64,000 bases of DNA, taken from a virus. The notes under the pieces are model-generated. The model worked only from the letters and a program-made list of their open reading frames with translations. It did no database searches and was not told the origin of the DNA. Position numbers and translations under genes: made by a program. The stretch lies in IMG/VR virus record IMGVR_UViG_3300037137_001341, positions 1 to 64,000 of that record, one strand, 5' to 3'. Positions 55,865 through 63,697 of this stretch are shown one piece after another (positions within the stretch are counted from its first letter, which is position 1; every line of letters begins with the position of its first letter).

Positions 55865-57231
55865 CACCCGAACCCTCCTGCCTCGACCAGCTTCTTGTAC
55901 GCATCCGGGAACCGCGTCGCGATCCGCGCCGCCATCATGTTCCCCACGGGCCCGAGCCCGTACTTGGCGTAGAAGTCCGCAGGATGCACGCGCCGCTTCG
56001 GCGGCTGCGCCCTGCGGAGCGCGGCCCGTATCAAGAGCAGCGGGCTCTCCGCCCAGAGCGCGTCCTTCTCCCAGCCGTAGCCTGGATGCACAGGCTCGAA
56101 GGACACGTTTGGCGTGTCGGTCTGGCAGATCGAAACGTCGTCCGCTCCGGCGAACCCCGCCGGGCCGCTCCAGCCCGTGTAGACCATACGGTTGCCGGCG
56201 CAGCGAGCATCGAACGCCGGGAGATCCCAGCCCTCGGCATGTGAGCACGAGACGTAGATGTTGTTGTCCCGATGCAGATGCGCGATCTTCTCCTCCGGGA
56301 GCTTCTTCGAGAGCACACGTACGCGCTTGCTGAAGTTCCCCGGCGTCCAGCCCTTCGCCCGCACCGCCCCCTTGGCAAGCAGCTGCCTGATCGACTCCTC
56401 CACCGTGGGGTAGCCCTCCCACTCGCCCCACTCGTACGTCTTGATGAACAGCGAGGCTCGCTCCTGCGGGGAGAACTCCAGGAGGAACGCCGTCAGAAGT
56501 CGGTGGTAGTTCTTCCGCGGCTCCCACTTGCCGATGGCGTAGAAGCGCCTGCCCTCCGGCACCGTCTCGGGCCCGCGAGGGGCCGACACGCGGCAGGCGA
56601 GGTTCGTGTCCGGGTCGTAGGGCGCCGGGATCGCGTAGACCTTCCTGACGCCGGCCCGACGGAATATGTCCACGGCCCACTCGCCGTGCACCCACACCTC
56701 GGCGCACCGGTTCAGCACGTTCGCGATCTCGGGGGACACCGTCGTGCGCTCCCACGGCGTGTAGACGATGGTGGACTCGTAGACCTTGATCTCGTCGGCG
56801 AAGCCGGACCAGCGGGCGCCGGCCGGCACGATCACCTGCTCCAAGTAGCTCGCGTTGTGGACGACCAGCTGCCGGATCGCGATGGGCACCGCTCCGAGGG
56901 ATGTGTCCCGGAGGTAGCCGACAGTGGCCCGGATCTGCGGGTCTACGTCGTCCTCCATCATGTACTTCGGGCGCTGCAGCCGTCGTAGCGTCACCGGGAG
57001 CCCCGTACGCGCGAGCGCCTTCACCTGGGCACGAGCGTGTCGCGCGAGCCCATCCTCCAGGATGTCCCACCCGGCCTGGTACTCGATGCCGCAGGGCAGA
57101 AGCGCGTCGCTGCCGGGCGCTACGACGTGGCGCTCAAGCTCCGCGTCGGTGGGAGCCTGCCCCGTTCCGTCGCCGTCGAGCACGCCCGTCGGAGCGCGGA
57201 AGCCGGCCAGCTGCTCAATCAGTTCCGGCAT
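55864..57231 (-). CDS. GT-B glycosyltransferase (GT4-like)
   Basis: A 455-aa protein. RFYAIGKWEPRKNYHRLLTAF and later IYVSCSHAEGWDLPAFDARC carry the nucleotide-binding and E-x-x-x-x-x-P-like C-terminal region of GT-B enzymes. HNASYLEQVIVP and WTYTPW-like stretches lie in the acceptor half. A second glycosyltransferase in the same operon suggests assembly of a two-step glycan. Start GTG or ATG at the end of the upstream gene. Confidence 0.8.
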   Translation of the reverse strand: MPELIEQLAGFRAPTGVLDGDGTGQAPTDAELERHVVAPGSDALLPCGIEYQAGWDILEDGLARHARAQVKALARTGLPVTLRRLQRPKYMMEDDVDPQIRATVGYLRDTSLGAVPIAIRQLVVHNASYLEQVIVPAGARWSGFADEIKVYESTIVYTPWERTTVSPEIANVLNRCAEVWVHGEWAVDIFRRAGVRKVYAIPAPYDPDTNLACRVSAPRGPETVPEGRRFYAIGKWEPRKNYHRLLTAFLLEFSPQERASLFIKTYEWGEWEGYPTVEESIRQLLAKGAVRAKGWTPGNFSKRVRVLSKKLPEEKIAHLHRDNNIYVSCSHAEGWDLPAFDARCAGNRMVYTGWSGPAGFAGADDVSICQTDTPNVSFEPVHPGYGWEKDALWAESPLLLIRAALRRAQPPKRRVHPADFYAKYGLGPVGNMMAARIATRFPDAYKKLVEAGGFG

Positions 57232-57461
57232 CAGTTCGCACCCTCGGGCTTCTTCTCCAGAAGAGCCGTTACCTCATCACGCAGCATCCTCAAGTCCTCC
57301 TCCGACAGCCCGATACCGACGATCAAGCCACCGGCCACCTTCACAGCAGTCGGGGCACCCACGAGGAGCGCAGGTCGCCCCTTCAGAATCCCCAGCGTCC
57401 ACGTTCCCTTGCCACGCTTGAGCGCGGCAGATGCGCGCTTAAGGAGTTCCTCGTCGTCCAT
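57231..57461 (-). CDS. 76-aa hypothetical protein
   Basis: Helix then a Gly-rich strand (LVGAPTAVKVAGGLIVGIGL) and a helical end. Overlaps the glycosyltransferase start by one base. Unassigned. Confidence 0.5.
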   Translation of the reverse strand: MDDEELLKRASAALKRGKGTWTLGILKGRPALLVGAPTAVKVAGGLIVGIGLSEEDLRMLRDEVTALLEKKPEGAN

Positions 57462-57467
57462 GTGCGA

Positions 57468-57749
57468 TCAGTTCAGGTTCGGGTCGCGCGCCGGCTTCTT
57501 CTTCTTGAAGCGCTGGTCCTTCGCTTCCTCGGCTATCGCCTGAGCGAATATCTCGCGCAGCATCGCTTTGGCCTTGGGGTCTTTCAGGCGCTTCCCTATC
57601 GCCGCCAGCGACGCGAACACGTGCTCCAGCGAGATCGTGACCGTGACCGTCCCCTGGGCCATCTTGCTTTTCACCCACGGAGCACGCTTGCCGATGCGGT
57701 GCGCCGTGCGCTTGCTCTTCTTCGAGACCTTCTTCCATGTTGCCATCAC
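57468..57749 (-). CDS. 93-aa basic protein
   Basis: Basic start (ATWKKVSKKSKRTAHRIGKR), mixed middle (VTVTISLEHVFASLAAIGKR), basic end (FKKKKPARD). GTG 57749 or the next ATG is the start. Histone-like charge but no family match. It lies directly downstream of groES. Confidence 0.5.
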   Translation of the reverse strand: MMATWKKVSKKSKRTAHRIGKRAPWVKSKMAQGTVTVTISLEHVFASLAAIGKRLKDPKAKAMLREIFAQAIAEEAKDQRFKKKKPARDPNLN

Positions 57750-58042
57750 TCCTCCTCGATCACACCGAGCACGTCGTCCTCGGACATGAAGATTGAGTCC
57801 TCCGCGCCGCGGTTCTCGATCTCCGAGCCAGAGTACTTGCCGAAGATCACGCGGTCGCCCACCTTCAGCTTCGTCTCGATGAAGTGCCCCTGGTCCGAGA
57901 GCCGCCCGCGGCCCGCGGCGGTCACCGTGCCCTTCGTGAGCTTCTGCTTGGCGTTCTCGGGGATGATGATGCCCCCTTTGGTCACGTCCGTTGCCGGATC
58001 ACGACGGACCACGATGCGGTTGCCGATGGGTCGAATCTTCAT
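57746..58042 (-). CDS. groES: GroES (Cpn10) co-chaperonin
   Basis: A 98-aa complete Cpn10. KIRPIGNRIVVRR opens the beta barrel, TKGGIIIPENAKQK is the mobile loop that binds GroEL, and VGDRVIFGKYSGSEIE is the roof hairpin. Size is typical. Phages carry GroES to help fold capsid proteins with host GroEL. No GroEL is seen here. Confidence 0.9.
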   Translation of the reverse strand: MKIRPIGNRIVVRRDPATDVTKGGIIIPENAKQKLTKGTVTAAGRGRLSDQGHFIETKLKVGDRVIFGKYSGSEIENRGAEDSIFMSEDDVLGVIEEE

Positions 58043-58242
58043 AGCGAACCTCCCTTCCTTGATGTCTGCCCTTGCAAGCTCTGCTGCCACATGTCCGACA
58101 CCCCGGTGAGCCACGACGTGGCGTCACTCTCCGTCTGGTTGTACAGCGGCGCGTAGCCGATGATCTCCCGCACCGCGTCCACCGTCTCCCGCACCGCCCG
58201 CGTCTCTTCTCGGGACCGCTTCCTGTACCGGTTGTGCCCCAT
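58039..58242 (-). CDS. 67-aa basic helical protein
   Basis: GHNRYRKRSREETRAVRETVD then helices to RKGGSL. ATG 58242 is chosen because the longer ORF upstream lacks composition typical of real genes. Overlaps groES by four bases. Unassigned. Confidence 0.45.
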   Translation of the reverse strand: MGHNRYRKRSREETRAVRETVDAVREIIGYAPLYNQTESDATSWLTGVSDMWQQSLQGQTSRKGGSL

Positions 58243-58247
58243 CTCGC

Positions 58248-58844
58248 TCAGGCTTCCTCGACCTTCGAGTCCGCGATCCTGACGGCCCACGTGCAGCCGA
58301 AGTTGCTGCACCGGATGAGATCGTCCACGAAGATCGTGCCGCATATCCGCACGTAGAACGGCACCCCGTACGGGTCGACCAGCTGCACCATCTTCCCCTC
58401 CTGCTTCGTGTCCAGGAAAAACTTCCGGTGGCTCTTCCTGACCATCACCTGCGAAGACCCGTGCGGCTCACCACGCTCCAGGCACTTCGGGCACACGAGC
58501 GTGAAAAGCTCGTCTCCGTCCGGCGTCAGCACGATCTCGCCCACGCACTCCTGCCGGATGCTCTTGTCCCGGTTCAGGTAGTAGAAGACCACGCGCGGCG
58601 AGCCCGTGTCGTGCATCCGCATCGACGTGAGCTTCGCGTGCACGAACCCGTCCTTGGTCATCCCGGCGCCGTGGGCCGCAGCCGCCTGCTGCCTATCCTG
58701 GTGCGCCCTGCCAACCTCGGACATGTGCGCCTGCTTGGCGCGCTGCTTGTCGTAGGCGCCGCTGGTCGTCCCGCCTTTGACGATGATCTGCAGCGGGCTG
58801 GCGCCGATGGACGAGGCGCCACCCTTCTCATCAGGGTCGGACAT
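58248..58844 (-). CDS. 198-aa zinc-ribbon protein
   Basis: CPKCLERGEPHG and RCSNFGCTWAVR supply the Cys pairs around a beta-rich middle. The start context is unusual: three GCTAGC words and CACATG directly precede ATG, with no ribosome site. Likely DNA or RNA binding. Unassigned. Confidence 0.55.
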   Translation of the reverse strand: MSDPDEKGGASSIGASPLQIIVKGGTTSGAYDKQRAKQAHMSEVGRAHQDRQQAAAAHGAGMTKDGFVHAKLTSMRMHDTGSPRVVFYYLNRDKSIRQECVGEIVLTPDGDELFTLVCPKCLERGEPHGSSQVMVRKSHRKFFLDTKQEGKMVQLVDPYGVPFYVRICGTIFVDDLIRCSNFGCTWAVRIADSKVEEA

Positions 58845-58870
58845 GTGGCTAGCATTGCTAGCTTAGCTAG
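58845..58870. repeat. GCTAGC cluster before a start codon
   Basis: Three GCTAGC words in 24 bases (GCTAGCATTGCTAGC, then TAGCTAGC) immediately upstream of the minus-strand gene ending at 58248. Same words recur elsewhere in the window. Confidence 0.5.
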
Positions 58871-58879
58871 CCGAACATG

Positions 58880-59188
58880 TCAACGGCGTGCAGCGGCCAT
58901 CAGGGCAGAAAGTCCGAAGATAGCCACCGAGCCGAGGACCAGGGGCTTCCACCCGACGTCCTTGACAGCGTCCCGGACCATGAACCCGAAGAGCCCGAGC
59001 CCGCCGAGGAGGGCGAACGTGCCAGCCTCCTGGTTCTTCGGCAAGGCGTCCGTCTTGAAGAGGTCCCCATCACGGATCGCGCGGCCCGCCTCGTAGGCGA
59101 TGAGCCCCCCACCGACGATGCCGGCGAACGCGAGGACAGCCGTCTGGGTCTGTACCGTCGTCTCCGGGAGAAGCTCGTAGTCGCTCAT
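58880..59188 (-). CDS. small multi-helix membrane protein
   Basis: A 102-aa protein with three hydrophobic Gly-rich segments (about 16-33, 55-71 and 82-99). No signal peptide or motif. Coupled to the YadA-like fibre gene (ATGG near its stop). Possible virion membrane or holin. Confidence 0.55.
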   Translation of the reverse strand: MSDYELLPETTVQTQTAVLAFAGIVGGGLIAYEAGRAIRDGDLFKTDALPKNQEAGTFALLGGLGLFGFMVRDAVKDVGWKPLVLGSVAIFGLSALMAAARR

Positions 59189-61383
59189 GGGGAGCAGCGC
59201 ACTTCGGCCCACTGGATCTCTCCCACGCACCTGAGCGCGGGGGCTCCGCCTGGGAGCACGACACTGAACGTGATCTCGTGGGCCGCCGTCGCTACCGCCG
59301 TCATCGTGACTCCGAGCGCCCCAGGATCTAGCCCACCGGACGCTACGGATGCGTCCACCACGGCGCCTCCCTCGTCATGTGCCAGGACGTCGAACCAGAT
59401 CGACTGCCGTTGCGTGGATGGCGCCGCACTCTCCGCGACGATCAGCATGACGCGGAAGGTGTACGCGAAGTGGTCCCGCGTCAGGAACGGCTTCACCGTG
59501 AAGTTGGTGAGGATCCCGACTACGCTCGGGCCGGCGGGAGTGAGCCGTCCCATAACCACGGTGCCCGACTGACAGCCGCCGTCCGCGCCGAAGCGCGGAC
59601 CGCCACCGAGTACATGCCCGGACTCTTGCATCGAGTAGCCGTCCTCTCCGCCCGCATGGGAAGCGAACGCGGTCGACGTGCTGTTCTGGCCCTGCGCGTG
59701 GGAGTCGTTACCGCTTGCCGTGCACGAGATACCCTCGGCGTGCGAGTTACTGCCGCTTGCCAGTGCGCTCGCGCCCTCGGCGTGGCTCGCGATGCCCTGC
59801 GCAACGCTGTGGAATCCCTCGGCATGTGACGTAGGACCGGACGCGACGCTCGTGTCTCCTTCGGCATGAGAGTTCAGACCACTGGCGATCGTTGTGATGC
59901 CTTCCGCGTGGGCATTATCCCCACTTGCAAGAGCGCTGTTCCCTTCGGCGTGCGAACGATCCCCCTGAGCGTTGCATGCGTCGCCTTCGGCGTGAGAAGC
60001 GAAACCGCTAGCAGATCCGCTGCTGCCCTCTACGTGCGAGTTCACGCCAAGGCTCTGTCCGGCCGATCCCTCGGCATGTGAGTTCGCTCCCTGCGCCAGT
60101 GTTCCTACACCCTCGGAGTGAGAGTTCCCTCCCGTCGCCTGCGTCGCGTTGCCCTCGGCGTGAGACACCTGACCGAGCGCTTGCGTCGAGCTTCCTTCGG
60201 AGTGCGAGAAGTCTCCTACGGCATGCGTCGAGAGCCCTTCGGCATGTGCCGAGTCACCGTTCGCCAGAGTCGCACTGCCCTCGGCGTGGGATGATGGCCC
60301 GTTCGCATGCGCCTGGAGGCCCTCGGAGTGAGACTGCAGGCCGTTGGCCTGCGTCTGCCTTCCTTCGGCATGAGCGAAGTTCGCCGTCGCCTGCGACTGG
60401 ACGCCTTCAGCGTGCGATGCCTCACCGCTCGCGACCGTCGAGTGCCCCTCAGAATGTGACGAGAGCCCGGATGCCAGTGATGCCGTTCCCTCGGCATGTG
60501 ACGCGACCCCAGATGCTGTCGTGAAGTTCGGGCCTTCGCCCTGCCCCTCGGCGTGGCTGTTCGTCCCGGTCGCTCTCGTAAGGTGGTTCTCCGCGTGAGA
60601 TCGGGTGCCGCTCGCGAGGGTCTGCTCGCCCTCCGCGTGAGAGTGGTCCCCGCTCGCCGTACAGGACGCTCCCTCGGCGTGTGACACGTCTCCGCTGGCC
60701 GTGCTGTCGGCCCCCTCGGCGTGCGAGTGCCTGCCGGTGGCATCACAGGACACGCCCTCGGCGTGCGAGTTCTCGCCGCTGGCGATCGATAGTTGCCCTT
60801 CGGCATGTGACCGCAGACCGCTCGCCTGGGTCTGAGTTCCCTCGCAGTGGGACGCCTCGCCGCTCGCCGTCGAGTTGAGGCCCGTGGCGAAACTCGCGTG
60901 CCCGCTGGCCGTCGTCCCGTCGTTCTCGGCACATGCGTACAGACCGGTAATCGTGACGTTGTTCTTGACGCAGCCCTCCACGATCGGGCCGGCTATAAGC
61001 GTCCCGAAGATCACCAGCCCCATCACTCGTTGGCCCTTCGCCGCTCCGGCGATCTGGACATCGAGGATTGGGTCCGTGATTGTGAGCGCCTCGATCTGCT
61101 TCTGCAGATCCTCGGCAGTCGCTGCGAGCAGGATCCGCAGGTTGTCGATGTTCGCCCCGCCGACCATATTGGACCGGTCAGCGCCCTCGACCTCCAGGAA
61201 GAACATGTGCCCGTCGCCCGCGCCCGTGAGCGTGATGGATGCGACGGTCGAGTTCGGGAGAGCCTCAAACAGAGGAACTATTTTTGCGAGTATCTGCGCC
61301 CCCATGTCTTCCGCTGTTGCAGACTGAATTACCGCGCTTATCGCATTGGCGGTACCACCGAGGATTGTTCCGTATCTCGACAT
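59185..61383 (-). CDS. YadA-like collagen-type fibre with GDGHTF module
   Basis: A 732-aa protein. N-terminal 130 residues are the shared module (TGAGDGHMFFLEV, later AGAAKGQRVMG). Then about 28 near-perfect 14-residue repeats of SHAEGxxTxASGxx, the YadA/trimeric adhesin head repeat, and a C-terminal beta domain of about 150 residues. No signal peptide, so it is a phage fibre, not an adhesin. It probably touches the host surface. GGAGAACATG start. Confidence 0.8.
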   Translation of the reverse strand: MSRYGTILGGTANAISAVIQSATAEDMGAQILAKIVPLFEALPNSTVASITLTGAGDGHMFFLEVEGADRSNMVGGANIDNLRILLAATAEDLQKQIEALTITDPILDVQIAGAAKGQRVMGLVIFGTLIAGPIVEGCVKNNVTITGLYACAENDGTTASGHASFATGLNSTASGEASHCEGTQTQASGLRSHAEGQLSIASGENSHAEGVSCDATGRHSHAEGADSTASGDVSHAEGASCTASGDHSHAEGEQTLASGTRSHAENHLTRATGTNSHAEGQGEGPNFTTASGVASHAEGTASLASGLSSHSEGHSTVASGEASHAEGVQSQATANFAHAEGRQTQANGLQSHSEGLQAHANGPSSHAEGSATLANGDSAHAEGLSTHAVGDFSHSEGSSTQALGQVSHAEGNATQATGGNSHSEGVGTLAQGANSHAEGSAGQSLGVNSHVEGSSGSASGFASHAEGDACNAQGDRSHAEGNSALASGDNAHAEGITTIASGLNSHAEGDTSVASGPTSHAEGFHSVAQGIASHAEGASALASGSNSHAEGISCTASGNDSHAQGQNSTSTAFASHAGGEDGYSMQESGHVLGGGPRFGADGGCQSGTVVMGRLTPAGPSVVGILTNFTVKPFLTRDHFAYTFRVMLIVAESAAPSTQRQSIWFDVLAHDEGGAVVDASVASGGLDPGALGVTMTAVATAAHEITFSVVLPGGAPALRCVGEIQWAEVRCSP
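59655..60860 (-). repeat. 42-bp repeat array of the YadA-like fibre
   Basis: About 28 units of 14 codons each. DNA conservation is moderate at third positions, so selection acts on the protein motif rather than recent duplication. Confidence 0.8.
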
Positions 61384-61395
61384 GTTCGTTCTCCT

Positions 61396-61671
61396 TCAGT
61401 CCGCAAATAGCTTCGTTCGCTTCTGGATCTGCTTCACGGCGATGCCCGCGATGAGCGAGACCACCACAGCCGTCGTGACCGAGATGAACAGTGGGCGACG
61501 GTACCAGACAACCTTGCCGTCGCGACACCCGTCACATGACGGATGATCGTCTGGGCCTACGCAGACGACGCAATCGCCGTCCTTCAGATACGTGCACTCG
61601 GGGCACGTGACCAGGGCCATGCGCGTTTGCACCTGGCCGGTCGCAGTCGGGTAACCCACGTAGCCGATCAT
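61396..61671 (-). CDS. zinc-ribbon protein with C-terminal membrane helix
   Basis: A 91-aa protein with four Cys pairs (CPEC, CVVC, CDGC around residues 23-52) and a C-terminal hydrophobic helix (about 62-82, LFISVTTAVVVSLIAGIAV). Layout suits a virion-membrane or lysis accessory protein. Unassigned. Confidence 0.55.
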   Translation of the reverse strand: MIGYVGYPTATGQVQTRMALVTCPECTYLKDGDCVVCVGPDDHPSCDGCRDGKVVWYRRPLFISVTTAVVVSLIAGIAVKQIQKRTKLFAD

Positions 61672-61674
61672 GGG

Positions 61675-61998
61675 TCAGTCCTCGTCGTCGTCGTCCTCGT
61701 GACGCTCGCACCACTCGATGAAGCCGGCGATGGCGTCGAGGATGGTCTCGTAGCCGTCGTCGATCCGCAGGTGCTTCCTGAACTCTTCGCCTGACTTCAG
61801 GTCGACCTCTCGGATCTCGTAGCCACACGTCCTCGACTCGTCGTTCGCTCCAGCGCCCTTCTCCCAGAAGAACGTGACGGCGACGTCCTCGCGACCGAGA
61901 CAATCCTCGGCGCGCTCCGTCATGGCCTCCAGAAGCTCCGTGCCGACCTCGGCGTCTTCGAGGTAGTCCTCTTGGGGCAGGTGGTTGTTCGCGCGCAT
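61675..61998 (-). CDS. 107-aa acidic protein
   Basis: Helical, acidic chain ending in DDDDED-type tail; middle DVAVTFFWEKGAG. ATG after CAAGAGG. Unknown. Confidence 0.5.
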   Translation of the reverse strand: MRANNHLPQEDYLEDAEVGTELLEAMTERAEDCLGREDVAVTFFWEKGAGANDESRTCGYEIREVDLKSGEEFRKHLRIDDGYETILDAIAGFIEWCERHEDDDDED

Positions 61999-62004
61999 GG
62001 ACGC

Positions 62005-62661
62005 CTACCGGCCTCTCGCTCGCGATTCGTGCTGCGCCTTCAGCTTCAGCCTGTACCGCTCTCCGGCTGCGAGCCTACTCTGATGCTTCTCGTAGGCACT
62101 CGTGTAGTCCGACGGTGAACGGGGGCGGTGCTTGTGCTGATGCGACTCCCACGCCATGTACTCGGCCGGTGAGCGGTGCATGTTCTCCTCGTACCCCTCC
62201 CCAGGCACGTAGTACTCGTACTCGGCGATGCCGCGCTTCCCGAGCCTTCGCTCTCCCTTGCGCGACTTGCGCCTCCCTCGCCGTTGCCGATGCCAGTCGT
62301 CGCCTGGCTTCCGCGGCGCTTCCCTGCCACGCTGGTGCCGCTTGTTCGGCGTGAGCTTCTTCTGCCCCCACCAGGCGTACCCGAACAGGAGCCCGAGCCC
62401 GATGCCGAGCGCAACACCGCCAGCGACCACGCCCCACGACGTCTCCTTGTACGTCGCCTCCGGGTCGGCCCCGAGCGCTGCCCAGTGCGGCAGGAAGTCA
62501 TCCTCCCCCGGGATGCTCTGCCCGAGCCCGCCGATGCCAACGCGCATGGGGCCCGCACGCAGCGGGTTGATGCCCCAGCCCGGCACCGGCGCGTTCTGCC
62601 AGCCAGGCGTCGCGACGGCAAGCTCGTGGTAGTCGGCGTCAGGCACGTTCCAGTACGACAT
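62005..62661 (-). CDS. 218-aa membrane protein with basic tail
   Basis: A central hydrophobic Gly-rich segment (about 75-98, VVAGGVALGIGLGLLFGYAWW) and a long basic C-terminal half rich in Arg, Lys and Tyr. GAAGGAGAAGACG precedes ATG. No motif. A virion membrane protein is possible. Confidence 0.55.
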   Translation of the reverse strand: MSYWNVPDADYHELAVATPGWQNAPVPGWGINPLRAGPMRVGIGGLGQSIPGEDDFLPHWAALGADPEATYKETSWGVVAGGVALGIGLGLLFGYAWWGQKKLTPNKRHQRGREAPRKPGDDWHRQRRGRRKSRKGERRLGKRGIAEYEYYVPGEGYEENMHRSPAEYMAWESHQHKHRPRSPSDYTSAYEKHQSRLAAGERYRLKLKAQHESRARGR

Positions 62662-62800
62662 CGTCTTCTCCTTCGTCCGACGCCATCGCGGGCACCGGGA
62701 TCGTGTCCCGTTCGTTGTCGACGACCACGCCCCACTCCCAGGGGGAGGAGGCAAAGTCTTCCTGCGGCTCCTGGTTCTCCTGGTCGGGGTCCGGCGGCAT
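62639..62800 (-). CDS. 53-aa acidic protein
   Basis: PPDPDQENQEPQEDFASSPWEWG then acidic end. TAGACT is seven bases before ATG and the spacer GGGGCAC equals that at 4865-4871, supporting a leaderless start. Overlaps the membrane gene by 23 bases. Unassigned. Confidence 0.5.
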   Translation of the reverse strand: MPPDPDQENQEPQEDFASSPWEWGVVVDNERDTIPVPAMASDEGEDDVVLERA

Positions 62801-62807
62801 GTGCCCC

Positions 62808-62813
62808 AGTCTA
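62808..62813 (-). promoter_or_regulatory. -10-like box TAGACT before a leaderless start
   Basis: TAGACT with GTGACT 17 bases upstream as a possible -35 (four of six match). It ends seven bases before ATG 62800. Confidence 0.45.
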
Positions 62814-62832
62814 CATGCCCCCTGGGCGCGAG

Positions 62833-63069
62833 TCACCTGCGGCCCCGCATCCACCAGGCTCCCAGGCCCACGGCCATGACCACCGCGGCGGAGATGACCA
62901 CGGCGCCCCGCATGACGGCCATGTTGATGGCCGGCTGGGCCTGGTCCGAGGCGTCGTTGACCAGGGCCTCCATGGGCAGCGTGATCTCCGTGTCCTTCCC
63001 CCAGGGGAGGGGCAGGTCCACGAGGTACGTGATCGTCTTGCCGGGGCCGGCACCCATCGCTCGGTACAT
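62833..63069 (-). CDS. membrane protein, paralog of 63311-63697
   Basis: A 78-aa protein. GAGPGKTITYLVDLPLPWGKD matches the other copy. A C-terminal hydrophobic helix (about 53-72) anchors it. Ends MRGRR. Unknown function. Confidence 0.6.
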   Translation of the reverse strand: MYRAMGAGPGKTITYLVDLPLPWGKDTEITLPMEALVNDASDQAQPAINMAVMRGAVVISAAVVMAVGLGAWWMRGRR

Positions 63070-63072
63070 GAG

Positions 63073-63306
63073 TCATTCCTCCGGTGGCGCGCCCGGAGGC
63101 ACCCACCACGCTTCGACATCACAGTCGACGTCGCGCCATCGCTGCTTGGTCACGCAGCCTCTGAGGAAGGCGTCCGTCTTCATGTGGGAGTCGAAGTACC
63201 CCTCCGCCTCCTCGCGCGTGTCACCCGCGAACACGTGTCTCACGATCGGATAGTCGTGCCCGCCGCCAGGCTCGTAGATGTCGACGACGAGACGCCACGC
63301 ATGCAC
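63073..63306 (-). CDS. 77-aa hypothetical protein
   Basis: WRLVVDIYEPGGGHDYPIV and a Trp/Pro end. Between the two paralogous membrane proteins. Unassigned. Confidence 0.5.
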   Translation of the reverse strand: MHAWRLVVDIYEPGGGHDYPIVRHVFAGDTREEAEGYFDSHMKTDAFLRGCVTKQRWRDVDCDVEAWWVPPGAPPEE

Positions 63307-63310
63307 CGCG

Positions 63311-63697
63311 CTACACGCCCTTCTTGATCCACCAGGCAGCGAGGCCGACCGAGAGGACCACCATGCCGGCGATGCCGAGCGCGGCCTTGATCGCGTCGTC
63401 CTTGACCATGTCGACCTTGGCGAACGTGATCTCCATCTGCTTCGCGATCTCGGGACGGATCACCTCGTCCATCACCTTCTTCACGAGCTTCGGCCCGTAG
63501 AGGTTCGCCTCGTCCTCCATGTCGTTGATGAGCTTCGTCTCCAGCGCGTTGATGTCCGGCGTGAGCGAAGCCCACGTGTCGGCGACCATCGCGTCGACCG
63601 GCACGACGATCTCCGTGTCCTTGCCCCACGGAAACGGCGCGTCGACCTTGTAGGTCTTCGTGGGACCGGGGCCTGCGCCGACGCCGTGGTAGCTCAC
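63311..63697 (-). CDS. C-terminally anchored protein, paralog of 62833-63069
   Basis: A 128-aa protein. Shares VGAGPGPTKTYKVDAPFPWGKD..I..P..A with the 78-aa protein, but has an extra helical insert of about 50 residues and a C-terminal membrane helix (about 103-122). GTG overlaps the J-like gene. A gene pair of short and long versions is likely a recent duplication. Confidence 0.6.
   Translation of the reverse strand: MSYHGVGAGPGPTKTYKVDAPFPWGKDTEIVVPVDAMVADTWASLTPDINALETKLINDMEDEANLYGPKLVKKVMDEVIRPEIAKQMEITFAKVDMVKDDAIKAALGIAGMVVLSVGLAAWWIKKGV

Noticed and set aside
55598-57070. Long minus-strand ORF overlapping the second glycosyltransferase
   Set aside because: The glycosyltransferase frame has the family motifs. 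Only the Lys-rich end (55598-55864) is a likely separate gene.
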